From: Allacma fusca
Lineage: Eukaryota > Arthropoda > Collembola > Symphypleona > Sminthuridae
NCBI GenBank assembly: GCA_947179485.1
Contig: OX359249.1
Location: 47,443,415-47,507,414 of the forward strand
Length of the DNA: 64,000 nucleotides
Direction: 5' to 3'
Below are positions 11,971 to 27,159 of this stretch, one piece after another (positions within the stretch are counted from its first letter, which is position 1; each line of letters opens with the position of its first letter). The position numbers were made by a program, and so were the translations under genes. A model generated the notes under the pieces. It was not told the origin of the DNA. It did not search any database and saw only the letters and a list, made by a program, of their open reading frames with translations.

Positions 11971-14900
11971 CGCCTGAAAAGTCATCATCATCATGTATAC
12001 AAGTATTTGAATTTATTTTACCTTTGTTTCACCATATATGCTCACAGTTGACGGGATTGATTTGAGATGTGTTATATATCTTGGCGGTGGTACAGTTCTC
12101 TGATTTTTTTTTCCCCCACAATGAACTTACACGCTACGCTATAGTTTAAATTGTCAAGGGAGCTTTTTATTGTGTTACTCTACAGAATTCCCTTAAACCT
12201 CTCATCATTAAACTATATTTATTATGATCATTATAGTTAAGGAGAGAGCCCGACGGGATGAAATATTATCTTGACCGTAGTGTATGGGAGATCTCTTCCA
12301 AGTTCAGATTATTTATTAATTGCGAAGTTTATTTTTCATGTCGTAACTGCGGTCACGTTGAAAAATATGTTTAAATTAAATAATGATTAAATGATTACAT
12401 GTTTATGTAATCGGTCGTACCATGTATGTATGTGCGCTAGGAGAAGGAATAATAAAATCAGTGATAATTGATTGTGTCACAGTGTCTCCAAAATTAGTAC
12501 ATGACAACGTGTGCAATATTCTTGTGAAACACTTGAGCTCTCTTGCACAGCCGCTATGTTTCCTGAGGTTAAATTAAAATAAGTAGAAATTATTTATTCG
12601 TGCCGTTGTAAAGATCAAATTAAATTCATTCATGCTCCTGTCAGCGACACTGTAGTCAGTGGATATCAGCGTATAAAAATCCAATATAAATTTAAGAAGT
12701 TCACAAATGGGGGATAATTACAGTGAAACATGTTTTTTTGTCATTATGATGAAAATGTATCCCAAACCAGATTTTTGGACTGTTAGTGCACATGAGTTTG
12801 TTCAGGACTGTAGTATAAAATAGGGAAGGATACAGTATGTTTTTTTTATTATTATAAATGAACCCCCCAACAATCCCTGTAAATTTTGGCGTACCTAGTA
12901 CAGTACTCCAAATCTCATGCATATTATAAAGTTGATTAACACATGTCCGTGCTATCAACTGATAAGGCTTTCCAGATATGCTACCCCTACTCTGATGTAT
13001 ATGGTTACTTTTAGTTGACTGTATAGTTTTAGTTTCTTCCTCGGATCTTCAAATGTGGCTTTTTATTCACAGGCACAACGTCCACATTCTCTCAGACCGT
13101 CTCAGAGTTGAGAGTATGACTCTGTTAAACAGTTGTTGAATGCATGCTGTTGTAACGCTGCAAGGGCTGCCAGTGTAGCAAGCAGGATTGAATATAAACT
13201 TGAATCAGCCAGTTTTCCTATGGGTTTTATATGCGTCGTTATTTATTAAGCACGTACGTAGTTGAAGCTACACACGTATCCCCGCACATCTGTTTAGATA
13301 GAACGGTTTAACTTTTTGAGCACTGATTGATACACCACTGCAGTATGGGATGAAAACAAATTGCCTCTGATTTCTCACTGTGAGCTATATCAGGGTTGTC
13401 CACCCATTGATTTTGTCATAAGTATAGACGGATGATACTTTTCTCATGTACGAATTTTTCCTCCATAAAGTTACATTTTTTATAAGTCTTGAACCATTTT
13501 ATGCCCGTAAATGTAATTAATCGGATTAAATCGATTACGACTTCAGAAGAAAATCTGCTGAGCAAAGTCTTTCATCAGCCTCAGCCCGTCCTAAGTGTAC
13601 TTTCATTCTCTGAATGAATGGCTGACCTGGATTTATTATGCTTGCCCAACAGTTTTTATTTTTTATAATTTTTTTTTAAAGTTTCATTTTAAAAATTTAA
13701 CCGGAGTTTCCCCAGCCATGAGTATATAGTGGCTGGCAATGAAATTAGAATATGAAGTTATGAAATTGATTTTTTTTTACAAAAAATTGTGTTTTAATAT
13801 TATATCGTCATATCTAGTAACATTGGATGTGGTGTCTCTAAAATGTTTTACTGGACTTGAAATTCAGTATTGTCTGTTGAGGATATATTTATTTTACATT
13901 TAACATTTCCATAGTCCAATGAGTCTTTGTGATCAATCCAAGACTGTACAATCCTGTGGGATTGGCTGGATTCAGCTAAAATGCCTTTTGCGAGTGCATT
14001 CGTGCTTTATCTACTTGTTCGCGGTTGAAGGTAGTAATTGTTAGTGGCGTATAGTACATAATATGATGACATGATCTGAAAACAAAAATGGTTTGAGAAT
14101 TGGATCCTCTGTCTATGTATATTATGTCTTGGTACAGGCTAAAAACATAAGTCGAGATAATGACTAGGTTTTATTTCAACTTCCACATGAATCTGAGCAA
14201 GGTTTTCCTTTGGAATATTTTCCCTTGGGTTGAGCATGGTCTCCTCAAATAGTTTGCTTGAGTTTACTTTATGTACCACTTACTTCCAATACTTGAGCCA
14301 CTACTTCTTGTACTGCCAGTCAAGTAAATTTTGTATGTAGTTATCACCAGACCAGGGCTCACCAATTTATGAGGAAAATAAAATAAAGTAAATATTTTTG
14401 AGGATTGTGAGGAAGGCGTACTTATATGTATATATATATCTACTTAATTATTCATATATTTATACTGTTGCTCCCAGTACGTGTACAGTATATACATATG
14501 TATCTACCTATAGGATGTGCACATGCACGGACGGACTAAGCTACTCTCTATTACCTTGTGTATGGCTTCCACACCATTCTATGTATGTAAGTATCTAGAG
14601 TCAGTGAGACTAATGGAAAACCAGAAAAGGTTATTTTATAGTACAATATTTATTAACTTGATTTTGCTAGAATTGTCCCTAATAGTTCTACAAATGAAGG
14701 GAAAAATCCTCAGTCTCAGCCCATTAGTGTTCCTTCTAGCCTGTGTTTTCTTGTAGCCCACCGACATTCCGCATGTAGAATTTGGCAAGTCATGACTTTT
14801 TTTCCCCACAATTGATGTATCCTTTTTAGGTTATTCGTGCCCTGGTAAGCCTTGTTTTTTTCCTCCCTATATACTCTCTGAACTGAAGAGATATGGGCAG

Positions 14901-17900
14901 TTGACAATCGTGTCTCATGTACTGTATGTATGTACGACGAGGCTTTGGAGTGGTGCTGCAGATATGATGAGCAGTGTCTGACGGGTGACATCTCCGTTAC
15001 TAACATTCGAAAAACTAATTTAAAAATCCTCTTATCTTATCACATTAAAGCTGCAGTTCAGTTCGTTCGATACAAGGAAATACAGACTAGATGAAATTAT
15101 TACTAGTGGAGGTTCAAGTCATGTAATCACATATAGGTATAATTATATATATATATATGGAATTATGATAAACGTTTACTATATAAATATATACGTTGTG
15201 TGTAATAACAACATCTAAGCATCTATCTGTACATACTCTGGAATTTGAGCAATTATTATGCAATCGTAATTTCTTATCCATCCTATTATTAGTAGTGCTC
15301 GGGCGATTATTATTTTGACAGCAATAGAGAAAATGTGAGGGAAGGATTATTGGGATGTACACATCTCTACACGGTTATTAATATTTAGTTACTGTGCCAT
15401 TATACATTTTTTGAATGTAAACCACATGCATTGTTATTTGAGAAATTCTCAATGGAATTCATAGATTTTGTTTTTTTTTAGCACTTGTACTTACTTACAT
15501 TTGCTTGAGGTTTCGTTTTGTGTCTTGCGCAAAAGAGGAATATCTAGTACTAGAGAGCCCCCCGTATGTGTACCTCTGCAGTATGTATGTATGTACGTAT
15601 ATAAAACTATTTTAATAAGTGGTGTGGTAGGATGTTAAACTGTATAAACTGACGCTCAGTTGAGAGTGTGTTAGTGGAAGGGAATTAAAAAGTCATAAAA
15701 AGTAAGAGGCAGTGTTAATAATGGCGAGGCTCATACCTGATGACAGTTGGAAACTTCTTTGGGCTGTAGTACTGTAGTAATCAATGGTGGCCTTCACGCC
15801 GCACTAAAATATCCACTATATAGAGAAATAAATTAATGACAGATGAATGATGGGAATCGTTAGAAAATCGAGGTAACGTAATGATTATTATTTATTGTCG
15901 TCCCCGGTATGCACGTCCCATGAAGTGCACTGCATTGTCTGACAACTCTCATTTTTTTTCCATTGCCTCTAAAGGTGTCTTAATATGTACACATCACACA
16001 TATGTATCCACCCTGATCTTCCCTTCCATTCCAAGCCCTACTGGTGCTATAGGGAATTTATTTTTTGTATTTATTTTCACACCAACCCATGAACTAGTAC
16101 ATATACTACAATAGTACAGGAAAATAAAGGAGTGGTTTTAGCCTCTTCTATACGCACACCTGACAACTGGTGAATTGAGCCACTTTTCCTCCTAATTGTA
16201 ATCCTTGTTGGCGGAGAGTGAGAGCAAAGTACAAGTTGACTGTTTTCAAGTCATATAATCACTTTTGGACCAAATTTTATTTCATATTTGAATGTCCATT
16301 CATTTTATGTGACTCACGTTATCCTATTTTTCCGAGCGCGTGTGTACATATACGTAGTAATTACATACATATACACACGAATGTTATGGTGTGTAAGTAA
16401 ATGTACAATTTTCCTCTATTGACAATATTCCCTAAGCAGCACAAAGGTGCAATAGTTTGGCTCAAATCTAATTTTAGGAGGGGTATGATAAATAATACCC
16501 CGTAAAACTTGAAGCGAAAACATGTGATTTAATTACAAGTTGTTTTCAAACATTTATTCCTTGAGGGAGTTAAGATTTTCTCAACAAGTATATTTCCTGT
16601 GAATAAATTCGTTAGCACTTATGTGTGTACATATGGGCTCGTAATTATAATCATGTACCTATAAGTAAGTACAGAGGAATAAATGTGTTTTTGAGAGGGT
16701 TTGTGCCCAACAATTGAGCTCGTTTTTTTAGTTCAGTCAATATAAAGGTAGTATATAGTTTTTTCTCAAGTACTCAGATACATTTATAAGCAAATGGGAT
16801 GGGATCTATGCATGTACATACTATACATATGTACGTATTATATCTTTCCATGCTTTTTGTGCCCGATGACCTGATTCCGTAGGAGATATTCTGCAGTCAG
16901 ATTTTAGTAACTTAATTTTTTGTCAACGTGAGGAGTTCTTTTGGCAAAGAAGTTCTTTCCTTTTTTTTTTTATTTAGTCTCATGAAAGATCAGTCTGTGG
17001 GAGAACTTTCATGAGGATTTTTCTCCTCCTCAGCCATGCACAGTAGTCCCTGCATGATTTGATTTTCAAGACCAACTGAGCCGAACAAGGGGGGGTTGGA
17101 TTTATGTAATTATGTATCTCTACAGTAGCTAGTGTGCGTGTACTTGGGAGGAAAGAGCAAGTATAAGAATATAAATTCCATCCACTCGAGACCATGACAG
17201 TAACAATAAACAATTAATGGCTCGCTAATTATCTAGTGCATCTAATGTATATATAATTATGTACATACGGATTTTGCAGAGTCATTAGTATTTTATACTA
17301 TTTCATTTTTCAAACTCAAGATATTATTTTGAAGTCTGAGCCAATCGGGAATTATTCAACTTCAATTAATATTCAAGTTGACAACAATGTTGGGATAATT
17401 TAAAATACAATAGTTATTTACATACTTATATACATATAACATATAAACAGATGCCTGAAGCTTTGTTTCCTTTGTGTTGCTTTGTTGTGTGGATATAGAG
17501 ATATAAGTATAATGTAATTATATGTATTTAATTGGAGGATACTCACATGCCCATAGAAAGCTTTTGTGGGCTAAATATAGAGACAAGTTATATTATTATT
17601 TGAGATGTTATCATTGAGGACTCAGGATATGAGGAGTCACTATTGAATAATGTTATGAGTATCTACTGCTCTGGCTACATCTATGTAGCTGAGAAAAATT
17701 AGCATAATATGCCTGTAATTATATATGTAGATACTTATCCATGTGTCGCTCCTACCACGATGTGCTCTATGGAGGGCTCTTGTAGTACCTCTATCTGAAG
17801 GTGTTTTTGAAAAATATGTTTAGACTCAACTCTATTATCAATCATTAGTATTTAAGTACCGTCAGACCTGATTTACGTCCTCACAATTACTCAGTTTTAC

Positions 17901-18914
17901 CATGTCCAATACTTTTGCTCAAGTGTGTACTTTGTGAAGTATCTCCTAATAACAGGAACGAGGCTCATGAGTATTATCAATCATTACCATTCCTAAATAT
18001 AAGGTAACTACACCAAATGTATGTAAGTATCTGAAATAATTCCAGGGCTTGGAATCAAGAATAATTATATTTTTATGACCCCTGATAAATAAATATACTC
18101 TACGTATATATACTTATATATTTTTTTTTTCTGGCTTATTACTCCTTGTACTTCAGAGAGGGGATTATGAGGGGAGAAACTTGAATATTTTGTATGGAAC
18201 GGTAAATTTGTTTTCTTGAAAGCATACATACATAGATACATAAATTCTTCAAGGGAATGCAGTTGATGTTAAAGTATCCTTGATTAATTTAATTTTGCGG
18301 TTCCGTTGTCATGTTGGGCATTCATGTGGGAGGCATCAGGAGTAGAATCATAAATACATAGATATACTTACGTACTCCGCACATACACAGTTCCCATTTA
18401 CATAACCACAAGGCAGGACGTGATGAGAGCATGTACAATATTATTCATACATGAAAAAAAAATTTAAGATAGGTACATATCATAGGTACACTCCGTGTGA
18501 TAAATTTATGTGAATATCTCGATCGGAACTTCGCTAATTTATACATGAACAGACTCGTTTTTTTTTTGTGTGCAGAAAATAATAATGGCACATAATAATA
18601 ATACACCTCCAAAAGTTCTGGTAATATTGATGAATGATGAAATAAATTGGAATTTTCTGTGTGAAGGAGTGACTCTGTAAAATAATTGTGTACGTTGACG
18701 GTGGATAGATTACAAGCGGAAACCTTACATATGTATGCAGGGATACATTTACTTGTTATTTGCTACGTTTAGCATCCTATTATCTTTAAAGGTGTAGTTA
18801 CTGAATTTGTTCTGTTTACGCACTATAGACACACACACACTGGCGTTTATAATGTAATGTAGGTGTATAATGTAGTCTACCTGTGCCAAGGGATTTTCCT
18901 GTTGTTACTAAACT

Positions 18915-18939
18915 TCAGGTCTCACATAATGAGACCTGA
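18915..18939. repeat. Perfect 10-bp inverted repeat with a 5-nt loop
   Basis: TCAGGTCTCA - CATAA - TGAGACCTGA forms a perfect stem. It is within intron 1. No further element around it was seen. Confidence 0.7.
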
Positions 18940-20230
18940 CTACATACATACATATATGTATGTGACCGTCATCAGTATCATGACCCGTTGTTATTGCACT
19001 CAGAGCTGACAGTATAGAAGAGCGCAGTGTGTATGGAAATAAGCTGAATTTGTTTTCTACATAGAAATGCCTCCACTCCGTTGCATTAATAATAATTGTA
19101 TATATCTATATATACACATATAGGAAAGGTATAGGTGAATATACAGGGATGACCCCGATTTAAGTCAAAACAATGGTATCTTGGAATATCATTCATTTTC
19201 AACTTTTATACATGCCTTCAGTTTGACCTCATTACGTGTTTATTGGTTTTTCTCACTTATTCAAGGAAAAAGCGTACAATAGGTTCATGGGGAGTTGAGT
19301 AAGTACAAGTCTCTATATCTAGGGTCTATGAATTTATGTATGTATATATGTATGTACGTATGGTGTATCCATAGGGAAGGTATCCACTGATAGGTCCACG
19401 GAGAGGAAACCATTTTTACATGTAGAAATGGCCTGTTTTCCCTACATGCTGCCGGGATTGCATTTTGTGATAGGATCGAAAGAAAATTTGAAATTGATTA
19501 GATTTTTTCCCCCAGATGTTACGACGAGGCCTGAGACACTCCGCGTCGTCTGTATAGGGAGTGCAAAGGAATATCTAATTACTTATACATAGAATAAAAA
19601 TATTGTATTTGTTGGATTATACGTTGTAAAAGGAAATTTACATTTATTTATTCTCTGTTGAGAGAAACCCCTTTGGAATGGAAAGGTCATTGCATGAGAC
19701 TGCTTTTTATTCACTTCACAATCTTCTTATTTGGCGCTAATGAAATAATGAGTCTAATGTAATGTCGCCTTGTTTTTTACCCTCTTCTACGTATGTACGT
19801 GTAGTAAGTAAGTATTATCACCTTTCAGGTCCGTATGTTTTATATGTGTGCGGATCTGTGGAGAAATTCCAATGTGTTTGCATATTTATGGTGTGGTGGT
19901 GGTTGGGATGGATGATAAAAATCCCTTGTACGAGCTGACAAACCCACAGTTTTATTGGTAATTTCATGATTGCTTCTGAATTGAAGCGGGCACATTTTTT
20001 CAAGCAATAAAAATAATAATAATGAGAGCTTGGGTTTGTCAGGTTGTCCAAGAAATGTTATCTCGGCCTCCCCGCAACCATATAAATTTTGCTGTCTGAA
20101 CATACTCACATAGGTATATATATATGCATGCCCAGTGTTCAGAATACAAGGAGGAACTTAGATGTGTATTGTATAGTTGGATGTTAAATACTATAACTGG
20201 CTGAATGTTTTGTAGGTGTATGTAGTTTTA

Positions 20231-20251
20231 TGTGTGTGTGTGTGTGTGTGT
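20231..20251. repeat. (TG)n microsatellite
   Basis: Short pure TG repeat. Confidence 0.93.
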
Positions 20252-20636
20252 TTGGAGAGAGAGATATCTACAATCTACACTTTTATTTGTAATAATAAGG
20301 AGAAACAAGAAATAACCCGACACTGCAGCAATGTGTATATGGGAATCATTATTTTATTATTATTACCAAAAATGGATATAATTTCTATCCTATAATATAT
20401 AAGGAACCTATTGATTTTCATGTGAAGCCGAAGCATGATTATCCTGTCAAGAGCAGGAATGTAGAGGAATTGCGAAATAGTAGATATGTAAGTACGTGGT
20501 TGAAATGGGATGCGAAACAGGATTTTTTTTCTCTCTTGCAAAATATTCTCGTACGGGGAGAGATGGGAAAATAGATTTGTAATCGCATTTTACATCTATG
20601 TAACTCTACACTCATTACTCAGTTATTTTTGTAAAA

Positions 20637-20704
20637 ATCCCCACTCCTGAGTATCTAATCTAGTAAACTTACTCACACTACAAGATTAGATTGAGTGTGG
20701 GGAT
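20637..20704. repeat. Imperfect 68-nt hairpin in intron 1
   Basis: ATCCCCACTC at the left and GAGTGTGGGGAT at the right pair with a 2-nt bulge, and TCTAATCT (20654-20661) pairs with AGATTAGA (20683-20690), leaving a loop of about 20 nt. The size is in the range of a pre-miRNA hairpin, but arm bulges and lack of expression data leave this open. Confidence 0.4.
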
Positions 20705-22060
20705 ACGTCCTGCCCTCAGTGTCTGTTAATTACTCTCATGTGTATGAACGCCTGTGTGTATGTGAAGGGAGGACGTCAATGATGTATTTGCTGACGGTGT
20801 GAAAGAGAATGAGGAAGGGAGATGATTTGTCTTATTCATACGGTTTCCCCCTTTGGTTCTCCAATCCTATTGTTACCCATGTACTATTCTGGCGTTTGTA
20901 GAAAAGTGGAGGATTCATTCATTTTGTAACTGTAATAATTATATGGGGCTTGTTCAGACCCGTCAAATACAGCAAGAAAAATTACAACATATGCGTTGAG
21001 TGTGTGTGGAGAATATGTATGTATCTAATAATATCTGATTTTGCTGTAGATACCTGCCTATCCGTATATTTTTCCCACATTGTACGTCCCTACATAATTT
21101 ATATTAGTTACAGGCTTTGGAAGGAACATGAAGTGATAATGACTTCACTGCAGCCAGTCTTACTGACAGGGATTTTGTTTGGCATGCTCAGCATCTAATT
21201 ATTCCTCTTGAAATTATCTATAATTTAAGTAAAAGTTGGAAATTCAAGGAAGGGGATTTAAAAATTATTGCCTTGATGAGACCCTACGTCAGAGCAAAGG
21301 TCTTCTCTCCCTTTTCCGGTATTTATGTGTCTTATGATGTTGAGTCATTATATGTATTGATGACAAGAAGACGTTTTGTTTGGCGCCTGATTATAAATAA
21401 TGTTGCTTCCTTCATGTTGAGGTCTCTATAAATTAATATTTATCTAATTTATTGTGCTTCAAGAATATACATATAGACAAGCTTTATTTATTTGGACGGC
21501 ATTAATATCTGGACGGGTCTATAAATCCCAGCCAGGTTGTGAAAACCAAGGGTATGAAATAAAAATTAAAAATTACTTATCATCTGGAAAAAGTAATAGT
21601 GGAGTTGTGGAGTAGGTCTCATTGTGACCTCTTGTCTCAGCCAGTCTCATCATGACAAATGCTGGGGTTATGGAGTCTCCTTGCTGCTACTACTACTACT
21701 ACTTCAATATACCATTCTGTGTATTTTTGTGGAAGAAGTGATATTTGTAGAAAAGACCCTTAGAAATGGTGGCTAAAATATACCTATCTGTGAGTCAGTC
21801 CAACTGATCCGTACTAGTTTGTACTTTCGGCACCACTACAGTGGATATACTATATTGCTATATAACATGAGCTGGTTTGGAATGGCCTGGGAACAGAAAA
21901 TATAGCGTCAAAAGACGATGGAACGAAAGCGTTACGTGAATTTTCCATGGTTTATGTTCCTTCACAGTATGTACGTCCATGTACTAGATATACTCAGACT
22001 TACGCACAGGGAAGGGGGGGAGAAAGACAGAAAAACAGTAACAATGCTGTATAATACGGT

Positions 22061-22061
<1 letters not shown>

Positions 22062-22113
<52 letters not shown>
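22062..22113. repeat. (GA)n microsatellite
   Basis: About 52 bases of GA; open frames over it on both strands are artefacts. Confidence 0.97.
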
Positions 22114-22115
<2 letters not shown>

Positions 22116-22864
22116 AAGAGAGGCTTTTCAGAGTGATCGTAAAGATAGGGAAGGCGTGTAATATGTACCTGCACAGTTACTCTTATGCAGGGCGTTCATG
22201 TAGATTTTTCAACCAATAAAGTATCCTGTCATTATTGACTAGCACACAATGCAAATAATAGCTCATGTACAGATACTCGTCTAAGTAGCTTAAAATTTTA
22301 GCCCATTATAACTGACGCAATGATTGCAAGTTTAATAATTAATAGGAAATTCTCCCCTTATAATTTCACTGTCATCACAGACCTATGTCTCAAGATATGC
22401 AGAACGTGAGGGAAAATGTACTTTTGTGAATCTATAAGTAGATTCTTATGTACATATGTACTTACTGTGAGTACATCCTGTGTAGATAGATATAAGTAAG
22501 TAATATGTAGATATATATAAGTATATATATATATATGTAGGACCAAGACATCAAGATAATACATGACTACATATATACTACTAACGTAGAGCTCCCCCAG
22601 CAAATACCCACTCAAATGTTTATTTCTTATGTATTCCTTATCCACCATCTATCTACTTAGGTATTCTTGGACCATTACTTACTTTAATTTTGACATTTTA
22701 ACTCGTTCCTTTCATTTGTCTCGCTTGCTCCGTCCCTCAGCCTGATGGGATTATCAATAGGGAAATGGTCTTTCCGAGTAGGAGAACTTTCCTAGAATAA
22801 TTCCGCAGAATATTAAATATGGGTAAACATAAGATGACTTATTAAACTTCTTTTATATCCATAC

Positions 22865-22894
22865 GTATGTATGTATGTATGTATATATGTATGT
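22865..22894. repeat. (GTAT)n microsatellite
   Basis: GTAT units with one TATA interruption. Confidence 0.9.
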
Positions 22895-23019
22895 CCCTGG
22901 CTATGGACATAAAAGTATCTACATTCTATTATATTCAATTGTCGACTGCAGGGACTCCTACTTGATTCCTTTTGAATCCAACTCTACACATTGTATGTAT
23001 GGTTCGGAACTCTCTGCCT

Positions 23020-23069
<50 letters not shown>
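23020..23069. repeat. (GT)n microsatellite
   Basis: About 50 bases of GT with one TAT interruption. Confidence 0.97.
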
Positions 23070-23075
<6 letters not shown>

Positions 23076-26000
23076 CTAGATACATTTAAGCCGTCGTGCT
23101 CAAAGCGCAAGGCTGTTTATAAACTAAAGTAAATAATTTGCAGATGCACACGCATCTCACATCTGGAAACCTTTATTTTTTCTATCGAGAATGAGCCAAG
23201 AGGAGTGTTCCTCAAAATAATAATAATATATATATGTACTTACGTCCACATTCACAATTTGATCCTCACTTGACGAGCGTGTAGTAGTAGTGCAATAGAG
23301 GGGTTTTACAGTAGGAGCTCTCTCAACGAGCTTCTCTCCTTTAGAGATATACCCAACTACAGCCCTACTCTATGATGTACATAGCGACAGTTTTATTTAT
23401 TAGAAGTCAGAGCATGTCCAACTCCGTCCGTATACCTCAAAAGAGTACAGGTACTAGCACTTACGCTAAATATGATGCTCTTCTGGGCTCTCCGTCTCCA
23501 CTCCACCGACCTACATATGTATGTATGTAACTATAGTATGAGGATCCCGATATATGGAGTAAAGGAGGATCGGGGCCCTAAATTTCCTACTAACTAAATT
23601 ATCCCTATGTAACTACTACTAGGCGTGTAACTCCCTGTATTTATTTATAAGTAGATATATGAGGAGACTCTTCGAGTATAAGTCAAACCGGAATGTAGAC
23701 TGTATAAATGAGTTTCTAAAGAGTAATAATAATGCTTTTAACAGTAGTGTGTATACAGTGGAGTATGCTTATCCCAGTCCTGAAAAAGCTACCTCTACAT
23801 TTATTTAAAAAAATACATACAGGGAACTGGTATTACCCAAATACTAGACTAGACTGACGAGGAGGCAGGTGAGGAGTTTCAAGCTTTCAAGTTGGGATTA
23901 TTAGTCCTCTCCTTATATTTTTATATACTTGCATACTTATATCTATATTTCTAATAATCTGATTGTGAGTGTAAAAAATTCCTGAGCAAAAAATAAAAAC
24001 TAGGCACAAGGCTGCTCCTTCATGGGCGTTTGTATTACATAGTTTTATGTGTACATATGAAAGTACATATAGGAGGAGTACCTAGATTAGTTTGCAATGC
24101 TCAGGACAAAAGTGAGCCGGAAAAATCCATGATTTTAGTTTTATTTAACGGCTTTTATATAGATATTGATTTTACTTGTTTTTTCCCCCCAGGGGATAAT
24201 ATAGGTACATGGATTCGAATTAAATTATTATAGAAAATGAACATGTAGTAAAAATATACTCGTACAGTCCTATAATTTATTTTGGTGAGTGTAGGTATAC
24301 TAACATATGTATGAGGTACATAATAACTTGTAATTTATACAGAATGTCTGCCCTGCTATATGGGGATGTCTTGATTTCATAATCAATCTCCATTAAATAG
24401 CGCTCTGCTTATATTAGTCCCAGCATTTTGAAAAGCCTGCTCCAGAAGGCAGTGTGGGCAAGCTTTTGAATACAGTTTCCAAACCGATCGACATAATTAA
24501 TAAAGGTAAAATTAAAAATCCAAGAGGAAAACAGGATCTAGCTTACAATTAACCCTAAAATATACCTGTAAATTCTGGGATTGTAACAATTCTATGGGGA
24601 GGAAAAATTCCCATGAGGAAGGGAAAACGGATTTGATGGGGCCAAAGCCATTATGTAATGATAATAACTGAAATTTTACAAGGTGTTTGAGGAAAATGAC
24701 ACGTCTCAATGACGGAATGAACCGTTGACGCCAAGTGGTTACTGTATTTTACGAGATATAAGTATGGCAACTGCAGATTTTTTGTTTGTAATAGATCTAG
24801 GTATATGGGTCTTAATGCCTTTATTAGGTAATGTGTATATTTTATTCTGCTCTGCGAGTGTAATGTTAATTATTCACCAGCACGTTTACATATACATATA
24901 TGTATGTATGTAATATTTAAGTACTTTTACATGGAAATTGGGAACGTGAGTTTGGGGCAGAGTGGACTCTTTTGAGGATATAATGTATACATGCAAGACC
25001 ATAGCAATTTATATATTCTTTGAATATTTGAGGAGCATTTTGATTCATTCTCATACAGTTAGATAGCTGCTCGTAAATAATTTCCATGAGTTAATACAGT
25101 ATAATTAGGTAATTTCCACAAATCTTTCCAGAAATTAATGCTCATTTGAGCTGCAAAATAACATGTTATGAGGGGATTCTTCCACAATGACAATAAGTGT
25201 GAAGGGAATGAGAATTAATGTAATAAATTATTGTTTAATTTTTACTGAGAATGTCTTGTTTCAATTTTATGAATTGTAAACATCATTATAATTTACTCAT
25301 TATTTATTTGCTAGGACAAAACCCTGGTGACACATACAAACATACTTGGCATATATGTTTTTTTTTTATTATTATTATTGTAGTATCCCACCATTTTGAT
25401 TAATTACTTCACATAAATTCTACTCATTTCAAATCTTTTTCAAGGGCTTGGATTTGGAAATATAATTTGGAAATTGATTTCATCATACATACGTCTAAGA
25501 TTTGCTTTTTGAAACTGGATATGATGAATGTAGTGGAGTTCCACATTGACTCCTGATTTGTTGGGGAAGATGTATGTACATGGGATTTTTCTGAAATAAA
25601 ATAAAATATTTTTTATAATAATTAACTGTAGGCATGTCCTCTCAAGGTCTGCCCAGTCATAAAATTCCCTCATGTTGTATCGGCACCTACATATGACATG
25701 AAGTATATTTGAGTGGGGTGACAAAGGCGTAAAATTAACAAATAATAAATACTTGAGTACTTAACTACAAACCAGTTGGGAAACCAGTGTAGGGCTTCCA
25801 ACAGCACCTCTGTACGTGGAACCTTATCTTTGAGAATCTGATGGTATTTTGAAAGACGGTCTATGCTATTCTTATTTATCTTCTAAAATGATTCTATGGT
25901 TGAGCTTTCACAAGACAAAATGTCTTACACATTCCTTCACCTCGACTGAGGTCGGATTTCGACAGACAAGTTTTTAATCATAATAATTGTGTATACACAA

Positions 26001-26270
26001 GGTGAAATTTGTAGGGAATTGTAAAAATTAGCCAGACTCATGTATTATAATTTAGTAGTCTGGGGCTAGTATGAATTATGAGAAAAATTAGGGCTACATT
26101 TTCATGTTGAGAATCCAATTCATCAACGATTACGTGATTACAAGGATTGACAAGATTTTTTGAATCTGTAAATTTCCACCCTCATACTCTCCTCCGCTGG
26201 AGTTATTAGTACGAGAGTTAGAAATAATTATACTAATTTCTGATTCTCATATGCGTCAGGGATTTGTGAA

Positions 26271-26292
26271 GAGAGAGAGAGAGAGAGAGAGA
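26271..26292. repeat. (GA)n microsatellite
   Basis: Short GA repeat. Confidence 0.94.
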
Positions 26293-26832
26293 ATTTGTTC
26301 AGTCTATTCTTCCCCTATTTAATCGTAATAGCAGCAGTGTGAAGAATTAAGGTTAAAAAGATAAATGATTATGAATACGTTTCTCTGCATTTAAATGGGG
26401 TTATAAAATTTTAGACGGACAATATATTGAACATTCCTCAATTGCTATTGTGTTAAAATATTGTAGGCTCACATGTGTATGTATGTATATATATCCAACT
26501 ATAGGACATAAGTGTAATCAAAGGATTTTTTTTTTCACTCTCTGCTATAAGTACAGTGTCTTTTTACCCACCATGCCATACAGTATGTGAGTATGTTGTA
26601 GTAGCCAGTCTTGCTCTTTCTTTGTGCTTGCTCATGTGTGCCTGTACTGGATGTTCTTACGTGTTTTACTTGATGGAGGGAAATATAATTATACACATGC
26701 ATATAACTGACAACTGTATCTATATAATGGTTGGAGCTGCCATAAAAATTTTTTGTCGATTTTCTCTCTTGCCATTTGGTTGGGATGGGATGTAGGGCTA
26801 AGCTATTGGATGCATAACGAACGTAGATTCTG

Positions 26833-26834
<2 letters not shown>

Positions 26835-26870
<36 letters not shown>
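26835..26870. repeat. (GA)n microsatellite
   Basis: Pure GA repeat. Confidence 0.96.
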
Positions 26871-26873
<3 letters not shown>

Positions 26874-27140
26874 AGCTTAACTGGGTTCACAGTACTTACA
26901 ATAAAAGTTGTCTTGGTTGTGGTATTATGTTTGTAGGCACGTTTTGCAGGGTCTGAATATGTTCATAGGATGGTGACTGTGGATTGGAGCAAGGGAAAAT
27001 CCTATGCCCTTACACTGTACTACTTACTACTACTGCTCTGGAAAGGGAGGATGACGGGCAAGAAGAGAACCCTCACTGTTTTGATTACCACAGCCTTGTA
27101 CCCATACACTGTTTTAAAATCTCACGATTAGAATATTTTC

Positions 27141-27159
27141 CCTCTCTCTCTCTCTCTCT
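27141..27159. repeat. (CT)n microsatellite
   Basis: Short CT repeat. Confidence 0.93.

Noticed and set aside
22021-22174. Arg-Glu and Ser-Leu repeat proteins over the GA tract at 22062
   Set aside because: The open frames exist because a GA dinucleotide repeat contains no stop codon in any frame; the same applies to frames over the other GA/CT tracts.
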